The notes: generated by a model not told the origin, from the sequence alone. Numbered from the stretch's first letter, positions 15,864-23,007 are shown. The stretch: 25,351 nt of DNA from Coprococcus sp. (GCA_016296785.1 JAEDHX010000024.1:1-25351), one strand, 5' to 3'. Translations and numbers: made by a program.

Positions 15864-17018
15864 TTACATTATATCAACATCAGCGCTATAATCTACCCCA
15901 TCTATCTTGAAGCCAAACATCTGGTAGAATTCTTCCCAATAACCATCAATATCAGCAAGCTCGGCAACATTCTCTGTAGTAACCTCGTCCCACTTCTTAG
16001 CAACTACCTCCTGAATATCATCACGCATCTCCCAATCGTCCATACGGATAAATCCATTCTCATCTACCTTGCTGTCATCAAGAATCTTATCCATAAAGAG
16101 TCTCTGCATCTGCTCTATGCAGCCCTCATGAAGTCCCTTTGCTTTCATTTCCTTATAAAGAAGTGTAATATATAATGGAACTACAGGAATAGCAGAGCTC
16201 GACTGAGTAACAAGGGCCTTATTGATAGCTACCTTAGCCTTGATATTAGAGAATCTCTCATTAATAATATCACAGGATTTGTAGACATCCTTCTTAGCCA
16301 TTCCAATTGAGCCTTCTGCATATATTGGGAATGTAATCTTTGGTCCTATATATGAATATGCAACTGTTGTAACCTCATCAGCAAGAACACCGGCATCTGT
16401 AAGCGCCTGCATCCAATCTATCCAGTCTTCACCACCCATGACTTTTATTGTTGCATTAATCTCTTCTTCATTAGCAGCCGAAATATGTGCCTCTGCAATA
16501 GAATTATCCTTTAATAAAAGAGTCTTATTTGTATATTCGCTTCCTACTGTCTTAAGAACGGAGGTATACTTTGTTCCGTCAGGAGTAGTTCTTCTAGGTG
16601 CTGCAAGGCTATATACTATCATATCTATCTTACCCATATCTGATTTGATTGTATCTATTACCTGCTGTTTAACCTCAAGGGAAAATGCATCGCCATTAAT
16701 GGATTTAGCATAAAGTCCGGCCTTGTGTGCTTCTTCCTCAAAAGCTCTTGTGTTATAGAAGCCTGCTGTAGCTGTTCTTCTGCCATTTGATTCCTTCTCA
16801 AACATAACACCAAGTGTATCTGCACCATATCCAAATGCAACTGCTATTCTTGAAGCAAGTCCATATCCTGTAGAAGCACCAATTACAAGCACCTTTTTGG
16901 CACCCTCTACCTTACCCTTGCTCTTAATGTACTCAATCTGCTTCTTTACATTCTCGGCACATCCTACAGGATGAGCAGTTGTACATATAAAATCCTTCAC
17001 TCTTGGTTCTACTACCAT
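15864..17018 (-). CDS. fabV: Trans-2-enoyl-CoA/ACP reductase (FabV/Ter)
   Basis: NADH-dependent reductase of trans-2-enoyl-CoA or enoyl-ACP, used in fatty-acid synthesis and in reversing crotonyl-CoA to butyryl-CoA; a triclosan-tolerant alternative to FabI. The 384-residue protein has the FabV hallmarks: the Rossmann loop VLVIGASTGYGLASRIA (44-60), FEKESNGRRTATAGFYNT (73-90), VYSLAAPRR, and the catalytic Y-X8-K in PIYAEGSIGMAKK. GGAG lies 9 nt before the ATG. It begins 15 nt after the dnaB stop, so it is the last gene of a gdpP-rplI-dnaB-fabV transcript, an unusual partner for replication and ribosomal genes. Choice between CoA and ACP substrates cannot be made from sequence alone. Confidence 0.94.
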   Translation of the reverse strand: MVVEPRVKDFICTTAHPVGCAENVKKQIEYIKSKGKVEGAKKVLVIGASTGYGLASRIAVAFGYGADTLGVMFEKESNGRRTATAGFYNTRAFEEEAHKAGLYAKSINGDAFSLEVKQQVIDTIKSDMGKIDMIVYSLAAPRRTTPDGTKYTSVLKTVGSEYTNKTLLLKDNSIAEAHISAANEEEINATIKVMGGEDWIDWMQALTDAGVLADEVTTVAYSYIGPKITFPIYAEGSIGMAKKDVYKSCDIINERFSNIKAKVAINKALVTQSSSAIPVVPLYITLLYKEMKAKGLHEGCIEQMQRLFMDKILDDSKVDENGFIRMDDWEMRDDIQEVVAKKWDEVTTENVAELADIDGYWEEFYQMFGFKIDGVDYSADVDIM

Positions 17019-17033
17019 CTTTATAATCTCCTT

Positions 17034-18365
17034 TTATCTCTCTTTATTTGCAAATTTTGTATAATCCTGAAGCCATACAAGGTCTACAGAGCCGGTTGAG
17101 CCCTTTCTCTGCTTAGCTATGATAATCTCGGCAATACCCTTCTTCTCTGTATCAGGATTATAGTAATCATCTCTATAAATAAACATAACAACATCGGCAT
17201 CCTGCTCTATCGCTCCTGATTCACGAAGGTCGGCAAGCACCGGCTTATGGTCCGGTCTTGAGTCAACTGCTCTATTAAGCTGTGAAAGTGCAATAACAGG
17301 AACATCAAGCTCTCTCGCAAGAGTCTTTAGGGAACGTGAAATATCTGATATAAACTGCTGTCTTGATTCAACCCTCTTATTAGTACTCATAAGCTGCAGG
17401 TAGTCAATTATAATAAGTCCCAAATTATTGTTCTGCTTTAGTTTACGACATTTTGAACGAAGGTCAGCAATAGAAATTGCTGAATTATCATCAATGAATA
17501 ATGGAGCCTCAGCTATTATCTCTGTACTGTCCATAATCTTCTCCCATTCATCATCAACAAGACGTCCTGTCTGAATCTTCTGGGAATTAACAAGAGCATC
17601 CATCGCAACCATACGAGTTACAAGCTGCTCCTTACTCATCTCAAGACTGAATATTGCTGTCGCAACCTTTTTCTTAACAGCAACATGATGCGCTATATTA
17701 AGGACAAATGCGGTCTTACCCATGGCAGGTCTTGCCGCAACAAGAATAAGCTCTGAGCCATGAAGACCGGTAAGCATATTGTCAAGGTCAACAAAGCCTG
17801 TAGGAATACCTGTTACTCTTGTATTCATCTTAGAGGCAGCTTCTATCTGATCAATAACATTTATGACAATCTTATCAATAGGAACGAAATCCTTACCACC
17901 GTTTCTTTCCTGAACAAGCTTGAATACTCCTCCCTCTGCACTCTCTAACAAATCGTCAACATCATCAGTATCTAAATAGCAATCCTTTTCTATCCCCTCG
18001 CACAGCTTTATCATCTTACGAAGGATGGATTTATCAGCTACTATCTTCGCATAATGCTTAGCATTTGCAGAGGTTGGAACTGCAGCAATAATATCAGCTA
18101 TGTATTTCATTCCGGCTACATCTTCAGGTACGTTTTTCTCCTTCAGACGATTGCTCAAGGTAATCAGGTCTACTGCCTTTCCTTCCTTGAACAGCTCAAC
18201 CATATTCTCAAACAGAATACCATACTGCGCATTATAGAAATCATCCTTTGTCAGTATATCTGAAGCATCAACTATGGCATCCCTGTCCATAATCATGGAA
18301 CCAATAACTGACTGTTCTGCATCAAGGTTATATGGTTGTTTTTTTCTAATGTATGCTTCTTCCAT
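17034..18365 (-). CDS. dnaB: Replicative DNA helicase DnaB
   Basis: Hexameric 5'-3' helicase unwinding DNA ahead of the replication fork (DnaC in Bacillus nomenclature). The 443-residue protein has the N-terminal helical domain (PYNLDAEQSVIGSMI, about 12-26) and a RecA-like C-terminal domain with Walker A ARPAMGKTAF, FSLEMSKEQL, the Walker B IIIDYLQLM, and the C-terminal SGAIEQDADVVMFIYRDDYY. No intein interrupts the Walker A region. The ATG is 1 nt from the rplI stop with GAAGGA 6-7 nt upstream, showing tight coupling with rplI. Confidence 0.97.
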   Translation of the reverse strand: MEEAYIRKKQPYNLDAEQSVIGSMIMDRDAIVDASDILTKDDFYNAQYGILFENMVELFKEGKAVDLITLSNRLKEKNVPEDVAGMKYIADIIAAVPTSANAKHYAKIVADKSILRKMIKLCEGIEKDCYLDTDDVDDLLESAEGGVFKLVQERNGGKDFVPIDKIVINVIDQIEAASKMNTRVTGIPTGFVDLDNMLTGLHGSELILVAARPAMGKTAFVLNIAHHVAVKKKVATAIFSLEMSKEQLVTRMVAMDALVNSQKIQTGRLVDDEWEKIMDSTEIIAEAPLFIDDNSAISIADLRSKCRKLKQNNNLGLIIIDYLQLMSTNKRVESRQQFISDISRSLKTLARELDVPVIALSQLNRAVDSRPDHKPVLADLRESGAIEQDADVVMFIYRDDYYNPDTEKKGIAEIIIAKQRKGSTGSVDLVWLQDYTKFANKER

Positions 18366-18366
18366 A

Positions 18367-18816
18367 TTATTTTCCTTCTACTACTTTGATCTTAAGCTCT
18401 GCCTGAACCTGTGGATGAAGCTTTACTTTAACAGTAAATTCTCCAACAGACTTAATGGAATCCTTTAATACAATCTTCTTTTTATCAATATCATGTCCAA
18501 GCTGTGATTTGATAGCGTCTGATATTTCCTTTGACGAAACTGAGCCAAATGTTCTTCCGCCTTCGCCAACCTTAATACCTACATTAACACAAGCCTTATC
18601 AAGCTCTTCTCCAAGTGCCTTTGCCTCAGCAAGCTTCTGGGCTGCAACCTTCTCCTCGTGAGCCTTCTTAAGTTTATAATCATTCAAATTCTTTGGTGTT
18701 GCTTCAAGACCAAGCTTCTTAGGAATAATATAATTTCTGGCATGTCCGTCATTTACATTTACAAGCTCACCCTTTTTACCAAGACCCTTTACATCCTCTA
18801 ATAATATAACCTTCAT
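18367..18816 (-). CDS. rplI: 50S ribosomal protein bL9
   Basis: Large-subunit protein with an N-terminal rRNA-binding domain (MKVILLEDVKGLGKKGELV and the GHARNYIIPKKLGLEAT segment), a long Lys/Ala/Glu-rich connecting helix (about 45-75), and a C-terminal domain with FGSVSSKEISDAI. Its 149 residues are the normal length. It starts 2 nt after the gdpP stop, with AAGGAG in the end of gdpP, and is followed almost directly by dnaB: the conserved Firmicute gdpP-rplI-dnaB order. Confidence 0.97.
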   Translation of the reverse strand: MKVILLEDVKGLGKKGELVNVNDGHARNYIIPKKLGLEATPKNLNDYKLKKAHEEKVAAQKLAEAKALGEELDKACVNVGIKVGEGGRTFGSVSSKEISDAIKSQLGHDIDKKKIVLKDSIKSVGEFTVKVKLHPQVQAELKIKVVEGK

Positions 18817-18818
18817 TA

Positions 18819-20909
18819 CTATATATCTCCTTCCTTATACATCTCTTCAAGAACTCTTATGAGCTCGGCCTTTACAGCGTCTGCTGTTGTATTCTCACAT
18901 TCAGCTGCTGCAACATTAGCATGACCGCCTCCGCCCATTTTTTCCATAATAATCTGCACATTAACATCATCTATAGCTCTTGCACTGATTCTGACATTTC
19001 TTCCCATTTGAACAATTACAAAGGAAGCCCTTACTCCTGCAATATTAAGCAACTCATTTGCCACCTTTGCTGTAAGTACAATAGGAGATTCTGAGCCTTC
19101 CTTAGGTTCAAATACTGATATTGCAAATGAGCCAAGTACCATTTCTGCGCATCTTACACCGTCTGCCCTCTGCCTGTATGTCTCAATATCACTTCTAAAC
19201 ATCTTACGAACACGCATAACATCAGCACCACTTCTTCTAAGATAAGCAGCTGCCTCAAAGGTTCTTACACCTGTCTTTGTAAGGAAATTATCTGTATCAA
19301 TAAGAATACCTGCATACATGGCATCAGCCTCTGATGGACGAAGCTTTATCTTCTCGTCCATATACTGAAGCATCTCAGCTATCATCTCACAGGTTGATGA
19401 TGCAAATGGCTCTATATATGACAGTGTGGCATTTGCAACAACATCCTTTGTCTGTCTGTGATGGTCAAATACAACTACGCTCTTGGCATATGATATTAAT
19501 TCCTCACACTCAGTAATAACAGGGTTATTAACATCAACTATGACAAGCATTGTATCAGCATTAATCATCTCAAGCGCCTGGTCATTATTAATGAACATAT
19601 CATCACCATATATACCATTTGCCGTGAAATTACTATATATCGGACTTATTGCTGAGGAAACCTCATTTATTACTATATGCGCTTTTTTATCCATAGATGT
19701 AACCATTCTGTACACACCTATTGCAGCACCAAATGCATCCATATCAGGATTCTTGTGTGCCATAATAATAACCTTCTCTTTTGTTTCGAGAAGCTCCTTA
19801 AATGCAAGTGTTTTAACTCTTGCCTTTACTCTTGTTGACTTCTCAGTACCCTGACTCTTTCCACCATAATAAGTGATTCTGTCGGCAGATTTAATTACGG
19901 CCTGGTCACCACCTCTTCCAAGCGCAAGCTCCATTGCAGAACGTGCCGCCTCAAAGTTCTCAATAAAGGTATTATAATCAGTACCAAGACTTATACTAAG
20001 TGTAAGCGGCAAATCATTGCCGATATTAATTGCCTTAACCTCATCAAGAAGAGCAAATTTACTCTCCCTAAGCTGAGGAAGATATTTCTGAGGCATCACA
20101 AACATATATTTATCCTTCTCTAAGGACTTCACGATGGCATCAACATTTGCCATATATTTATTAATCTTTCTGTCAACAAGAGCTATAAGGAGTGAATGAC
20201 GAACCTCCTCGAGACCATCAAATATCTCGTCATAGTTGTCAAGATAGATAAGACCTGCCACAAGCTTCTGCTCCTGATTTTCTCTTGTAAGACGATTAAT
20301 ATCCGTCATATCAAACAAATACATTGCAAGATAATCTGACTCCTCGTAGCTTCTAAGTTCCTCCTCATCTCTCTGTCCGTTATCTCCCGAGTCAGCTGAT
20401 GACTCCGGCATACGGCTTGCACCAAGCACTACAGACTTAATCTCAACCTTATAATCTCTCTCTCCGTATACAATATTGCCATTAATGACAGTACCATCAT
20501 CCGGAATCATCTCCGGTGTTATATCCTCAAATACCTGCATGGCTGTAAGCTTCATAAGCTTTCGCTTGCTTGTTTCTGTTATTCTGGCGAATTCATCATT
20601 TACCCATACAATCTTTCCTGATTTATCAAGAAGTGCGTATGGCATTGGGAACTCTCTCAAAAGCTCCTTCTGCATCTTACCATGCTCCATTGCAAATTCT
20701 ACAAATCTTGCCCTTGTAGATGCCCTGTATCTTACAAAAGAAAGCACTGAAATAACAGTATATATAGCTGTTGCAACTGCGGCGATAACACCTGCAAATA
20801 TTTTTACAAAAAATAGGCAAACCGTCATAACCACAAAAAGCGCTATCATATATAGCGGTATCTCAAGATATCTTTCGTATGTGTTATCAATACGACGTTT
20901 CTCGTTCAT
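18819..20909 (-). CDS. gdpP: Cyclic-di-AMP phosphodiesterase GdpP
   Basis: Membrane phosphodiesterase hydrolysing c-di-AMP to pApA, controlling potassium and osmolyte homeostasis and wall stress. The 696-residue protein has two N-terminal membrane helices (about 17-58), a PAS domain (about 80-210) with a Ser/Asp/Glu-rich insert near 165-195, a degenerate GGDEF domain (about 218-345, GRGGDQAVIK where GGDEF would be), then the catalytic DHH domain with AHKNPDMDAFG (384-394), IVDVNNP and FDHHR (481-485), and DHHA1 with GGGGHANVAAAE. The metal-binding Asp and His residues are intact. The ATG at 20909 has AAGGA 8 nt upstream; the frame continues to a TTG at 20939 without need. First gene of the operon with rplI, dnaB and fabV. 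Confidence 0.96.
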   Translation of the reverse strand: MNEKRRIDNTYERYLEIPLYMIALFVVMTVCLFFVKIFAGVIAAVATAIYTVISVLSFVRYRASTRARFVEFAMEHGKMQKELLREFPMPYALLDKSGKIVWVNDEFARITETSKRKLMKLTAMQVFEDITPEMIPDDGTVINGNIVYGERDYKVEIKSVVLGASRMPESSADSGDNGQRDEEELRSYEESDYLAMYLFDMTDINRLTRENQEQKLVAGLIYLDNYDEIFDGLEEVRHSLLIALVDRKINKYMANVDAIVKSLEKDKYMFVMPQKYLPQLRESKFALLDEVKAINIGNDLPLTLSISLGTDYNTFIENFEAARSAMELALGRGGDQAVIKSADRITYYGGKSQGTEKSTRVKARVKTLAFKELLETKEKVIIMAHKNPDMDAFGAAIGVYRMVTSMDKKAHIVINEVSSAISPIYSNFTANGIYGDDMFINNDQALEMINADTMLVIVDVNNPVITECEELISYAKSVVVFDHHRQTKDVVANATLSYIEPFASSTCEMIAEMLQYMDEKIKLRPSEADAMYAGILIDTDNFLTKTGVRTFEAAAYLRRSGADVMRVRKMFRSDIETYRQRADGVRCAEMVLGSFAISVFEPKEGSESPIVLTAKVANELLNIAGVRASFVIVQMGRNVRISARAIDDVNVQIIMEKMGGGGHANVAAAECENTTADAVKAELIRVLEEMYKEGDI

Positions 20910-20957
20910 TACTTTCTTCCTTTCCCCATGCATAATCAAAAAAACATAAACATAGTA

Positions 20958-20986
20958 ATTATATCATTATGATGTGAATAATACAA
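20958..20986 (-). promoter_or_regulatory. Promoter of the gdpP operon
   Basis: TTGTAT (20981-20986) and a perfect TATAAT (20958-20963) on the minus strand are 17 bp apart. Transcription would begin near 20951, about 40 nt before the gdpP ATG. The promoter lies in the 3' end of the kinase remnant. Confidence 0.75.
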
Positions 20987-21199
20987 ATGGAAATAATCAA
21001 TATACATATTAGTACCCACGTTGTAATAGCAAGTCCCAGTCTGCTTCCATCCTTTGATACCCTGGATGTATCTGAACATTTAAAAGGTTCAAAAATATCA
21101 TTTTTTATTGTCTCCGGAATTTCAACACCGGTATTTGCTACAGTTATTTTTAGTTTTTCATCCAGTTCTTCGACTTTTACCAAAAGTATAATTCCATCT
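20959..21199 (-). pseudogene. Sensor histidine kinase C-terminal remnant
   Basis: A minus-strand frame bounded by stops reads VEELDEKLKITVANTGVEIP, then IFEPFKCSDTSRVSKDGSRL and GLAITTW before drifting into hydrophobic residues. This is the ATP-binding part of a HATPase_c domain: G1-like region, F-box (IFEPF) and a G2 box in which GxGLGLAI has become GSRLGLAI. The phosphoacceptor half and the distal end are absent and there is no ribosome binding site. It is a decayed fragment of a two-component kinase. Confidence 0.7.
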
Positions 21200-21303
21200 T
21201 AGCATATTGAAGCAATTATCAAATAATAAAATACTATCCTTTTCCTTCTCTCTTTAACTACAATCATATTGTCCATAAACAAAACCTTGTAATCCTTTTA
21301 AAA

Positions 21304-21329
21304 AGGGCACTTGAAAAATCAAGTGCCCT
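21304..21329 (-). terminator. Intrinsic terminator of the toxin mRNA
   Basis: Perfect 10-bp stem AGGGCACTTG/CAAGTGCCCT with a 6-nt loop; on the minus strand it is followed by TTTTTAAAAGG. It ends the toxin message about 105 nt past the toxin stop codon. The -35 of the antisense promoter lies inside this same hairpin. Confidence 0.88.
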
Positions 21330-21339
21330 AGTATATAAT
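21311..21339 (+). promoter_or_regulatory. Antisense RNA (antitoxin) promoter
   Basis: TTGAAA (21311-21316) and TATAAT (21334-21339) are exactly 17 bp apart on the plus strand: eleven of twelve consensus positions. It points toward the toxin gene, as expected for a constitutively made antitoxin RNA. Confidence 0.8.
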
Positions 21340-21345
21340 CTACTT

Positions 21346-21446
21346 AGAAAGGTAATCGGATGCGACTCCGATTTGCCCTCAGTTATATATGTTATAAGAA
21401 ATTAAGCATCTTCACTTTGGGCGGTTGGGATGCTTATTTCTTTTTA
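21346..21446 (+). ncRNA. Putative antisense antitoxin RNA
   Basis: Predicted transcript of about 100 nt from the promoter at 21311-21339. It contains a hairpin AATCGGA/TCCGATT (21354-21373) and ends in a stem TAAGCATC (21403-21410) with GATGCTTA (21429-21436), extendable with one bulge, followed by TTTCTTTTT. It is fully complementary to the toxin mRNA across the last codons, stop and most of the 3' UTR. The convergent 3'-overlap layout matches Bacillus TxpA/RatA and BsrG/SR4. The ends are predicted from the signals, not measured. Confidence 0.7.
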
Positions 21447-21520
21447 TTGTTATGATTGTCTATGTATGACAGAGCCGCAAATATTACTAGCAATAAAGTG
21501 AGCACTTCTATTGTGTTCAT
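21434..21520 (-). CDS. Small holin-like type I toxin peptide
   Basis: A 28-residue ORF preceded by a very strong ribosome binding site (AAAGGAGGG, 21530-21538). The peptide starts MNTIEVLTLLLVIFAALSYI: a single hydrophobic helix at about residues 4-20, then a polar, basic tail ending in NNKKK. Size, single membrane span, Lys-rich C-terminus and leader resemble the holin-like toxin family (Hol_Tox) and Bacillus TxpA/BsrG toxins, which insert in the membrane. It has its own promoter, SOS box, RBS-masking hairpin, terminator and a convergent antisense RNA. The RBS-to-ATG gap is 10 nt. A second start in another frame (21527) would give an unremarkable peptide. Toxicity is inferred. Confidence 0.75.
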   Translation of the reverse strand: MNTIEVLTLLLVIFAALSYIDNHNNKKK

Positions 21521-21529
21521 AGGGCATCA

Positions 21530-21551
21530 CCCTCCTTTGTATACTAGAGGG
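21530..21551 (-). promoter_or_regulatory. Hairpin masking the toxin Shine-Dalgarno
   Basis: In the toxin mRNA CCCTC (21547-21551) can pair with GAGGG (21530-21534) across a 12-nt loop, covering most of the AAAGGAGGG ribosome binding site. The octamer GATGCCCT occurs on both sides of the site (21521-21528 and 21548-21555). Comparable masking is known in Bacillus type I toxin mRNAs. Confidence 0.55.
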
Positions 21552-21603
21552 CATCTAATATTCGAAATTTCACATCCTGGTTTCTTTTCAATTATACAAT
21601 AAT

Positions 21604-21632
21604 ATTATATCATATATCGAACATATGTTCAA
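21604..21632 (-). promoter_or_regulatory. Toxin promoter
   Basis: TTGAAC (21627-21632) and TATAAT (21604-21609) on the minus strand are exactly 17 bp apart. Transcription would start near 21597, giving a leader of about 77 nt. The -35 lies within the SOS box, so LexA binding should block RNA polymerase. Confidence 0.8.
21618..21631 (-). promoter_or_regulatory. LexA/DinR SOS box over the toxin promoter
   Basis: On the plus strand the site is CGAACATATGTTCA, matching the Gram-positive consensus CGAACRNRYGTTCG at 13 of 14 positions, with the core GAACATATGTTC a perfect palindrome. It overlaps the toxin -35, the classical position for repression. Confidence 0.85.
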
Positions 21633-21689
21633 TACCTTATGTCATTATTTCTCCTACTCCACCACCCAGCCTACCTTACTCACAAACCA

Positions 21690-21822
21690 TTTCATATTGT
21701 TACATTTATATGTACCGTAGATTTCGATACCAAAATTTCTTTGCAGCCTGTCTGACTGTAGCCTTCATCTCAACAATGTTTTCTACAATCTCTATCGCAC
21801 GAAGCTTAACATATCTTCTCAT
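21690..21822 (-). pseudogene. spoIIID: Broken spoIIID sporulation regulator
   Basis: From the ATG at 21822 the minus strand reads MRRYVKLRAIEIVENIVEMK, then ATVRQAAKKF, aligning from the first residue with SpoIIID, the DNA-binding regulator of the mother-cell sporulation programme. After KKF (21731-21740) the frame slips: one frame gives F-G-I, and another gives KSTVH, restoring the expected GVSKSTVHKDV helix-turn-helix only by switching frame twice. The C-terminal third is not recognisable. The gene is therefore inactive. Confidence 0.75.
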
Positions 21823-21823
21823 A

Positions 21824-21865
21824 AAAAGCATACCCTGTACTGTCTTTTTTACAAGGTATGCTTTT
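21824..21865 (-). terminator. Hairpin just upstream of the spoIIID remnant
   Basis: A perfect 11-bp inverted repeat AAAAGCATACC (21824-21834)/GGTATGCTTTT (21855-21865) with a 20-nt loop. T-runs flank it on both strands, so it could terminate either way. On the minus strand it ends 1 nt before the remnant's start codon. Which transcript it ends is unclear. Confidence 0.45.
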
Positions 21866-21955
21866 AGAAAATGCATTATGCTACTCACTTATATTTGTCC
21901 GTTTTAAAAATACTATTTTATCCTCTGACAAACAAACCGCAAAAATATACAACTC

Positions 21956-22150
21956 ATGATGTATTATACAGATATAAGAAATATGGATCTTTCAAATGAC
22001 AAACGCCACTTCCAAGATTTAGATTTCCGCGGAATGAATTTGCAGGGAGTAAACTTCTTTGTAACAAATCTTTCAAAAGCAAACTTTAGTGGAATGGATT
22101 TAAAAGGTTTCCCATATCCCCCGCACCCAAAAGATCACCTTCATTACTAA
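21956..22150 (+). CDS. Small pentapeptide-repeat-like ORF
   Basis: A 64-residue ORF whose middle reads LDFRGMNLQGVNFFVTNLSK followed by ANFSGMDLKG, in register with the A(D/N)LXX pentapeptide repeat over about six units, ending in a Pro/His-rich tail. Full pentapeptide-repeat proteins are normally much longer. There is no convincing ribosome binding site before either of the two adjacent ATGs. It may be a real microprotein or, given the decayed neighbours, a fragment of a larger gene. Confidence 0.4.
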   Translation: MMYYTDIRNMDLSNDKRHFQDLDFRGMNLQGVNFFVTNLSKANFSGMDLKGFPYPPHPKDHLHY

Positions 22151-22167
22151 ATACTATAAACTAGATA

Positions 22168-22207
22168 AACCGTTATGGATTATTAATACTAATACTCCAT
22201 AACGGTT
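22168..22207 (-). terminator. Hairpin after the OmpA/MotB-like gene
   Basis: A perfect 12-bp stem AACCGTTATGGA (22168-22179)/TCCATAACGGTT (22196-22207) with a 16-nt loop lies 35 nt past the stop codon of the MotB-like gene. The U-tract on the minus strand is weak (TTTATCTAGTTT), but the position suits a terminator. Confidence 0.6.
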
Positions 22208-22242
22208 CTGCAAAAATTGATCTAACATAATACAATAATATA

Positions 22243-23007
22243 TTACTCCTGAGCCTCAGTCTCAATAATACTAATCATCTGGTCTATCATTTCTTCATCC
22301 TTAAGTCTGAACTTAAATTCAACTCTTCGTGATGCACTTAAGTTTACTGAACCATCAGAATTATAAATCGGATTACTGAAGGATCTACCATTAGCAGTGA
22401 GAACTCCTCTAAGCACATCTATCTCAGACCTCTTAAGAACGCCGGCATTCTCAGTAAGACAGAAGGTTGCAACTGAAAATGCTCGTTGCTGAGACAGTTC
22501 AAGATTATAGAGATATGTACCATCTGTATCAGTATGTCCTTCAATAATTATCTCTGACACATATTCCTTGTATTCATCCTGAAGAAGCACCTTGCAATAT
22601 CTAGGTATGAAGCTCTTAAGAAATTCCTTTCCTTCATCCTTAAGCTCACTCATTCCTGAGTCAAATAATACACTCGCATCAAAGGTAATCGCACCTGTCT
22701 GAGGATCAACGATAACATTAAGTGCACTATCATTAAACTCGTTTCTCAAATCTGCAACAAGATCACTTCTAATTCCAATAATTCTGTCAAGCTCCTCCTG
22801 CTGGGCTTCTAATAGTATTTCCTGTTCTTTTATTATTTCCTGCTGTTTCTCAAGCTCTTCTTCCTTATTCTCATATTGGCTCTTTGACTGGAGCATTGTA
22901 AATGAGATGATAAGAATAAATATGAGAAGCAATGCTGCCATCATATCAGAGTAAGATAACCAGTAGGAGGTTTCCTCATCTTCTTTTCTTCTTTTTACTC
23001 TACTCAT
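22243..23007 (-). CDS. MotB/OmpA-like, ZorB-like membrane protein
   Basis: A 254-residue single-pass protein. The N-terminal basic stretch leads into a membrane helix SYSDMMAALLLIFILIISFT (about 18-37) with Asp21 where MotB/ExbD/ZorB proteins carry the proton-channel Asp. A coiled coil rich in Glu, Gln and Lys follows (about 40-78), then an OmpA-type peptidoglycan-binding domain with LFDSGMSELKDEG, IIEGHTDTDGTYLYNLELSQ and a C-terminal SASRRVEFKFR. GAGGGG lies 8 nt before the ATG. It is paired with the MotA/ExbB-like gene 19 nt upstream, so together they should form an ion-driven stator. No flagellar gene is near. The pair looks most like ZorA/ZorB of Zorya defence, but zorC/zorD are absent. 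Confidence 0.85.
   Translation of the reverse strand: MSRVKRRKEDEETSYWLSYSDMMAALLLIFILIISFTMLQSKSQYENKEEELEKQQEIIKEQEILLEAQQEELDRIIGIRSDLVADLRNEFNDSALNVIVDPQTGAITFDASVLFDSGMSELKDEGKEFLKSFIPRYCKVLLQDEYKEYVSEIIIEGHTDTDGTYLYNLELSQQRAFSVATFCLTENAGVLKRSEIDVLRGVLTANGRSFSNPIYNSDGSVNLSASRRVEFKFRLKDEEMIDQMISIIETEAQE

Noticed and set aside
21706..21888. 60-codon minus-strand ORF taken as an intact gene
   Set aside because: Its first 22 codons run through a hairpin and its last part is the out-of-frame end of a broken spoIIID.
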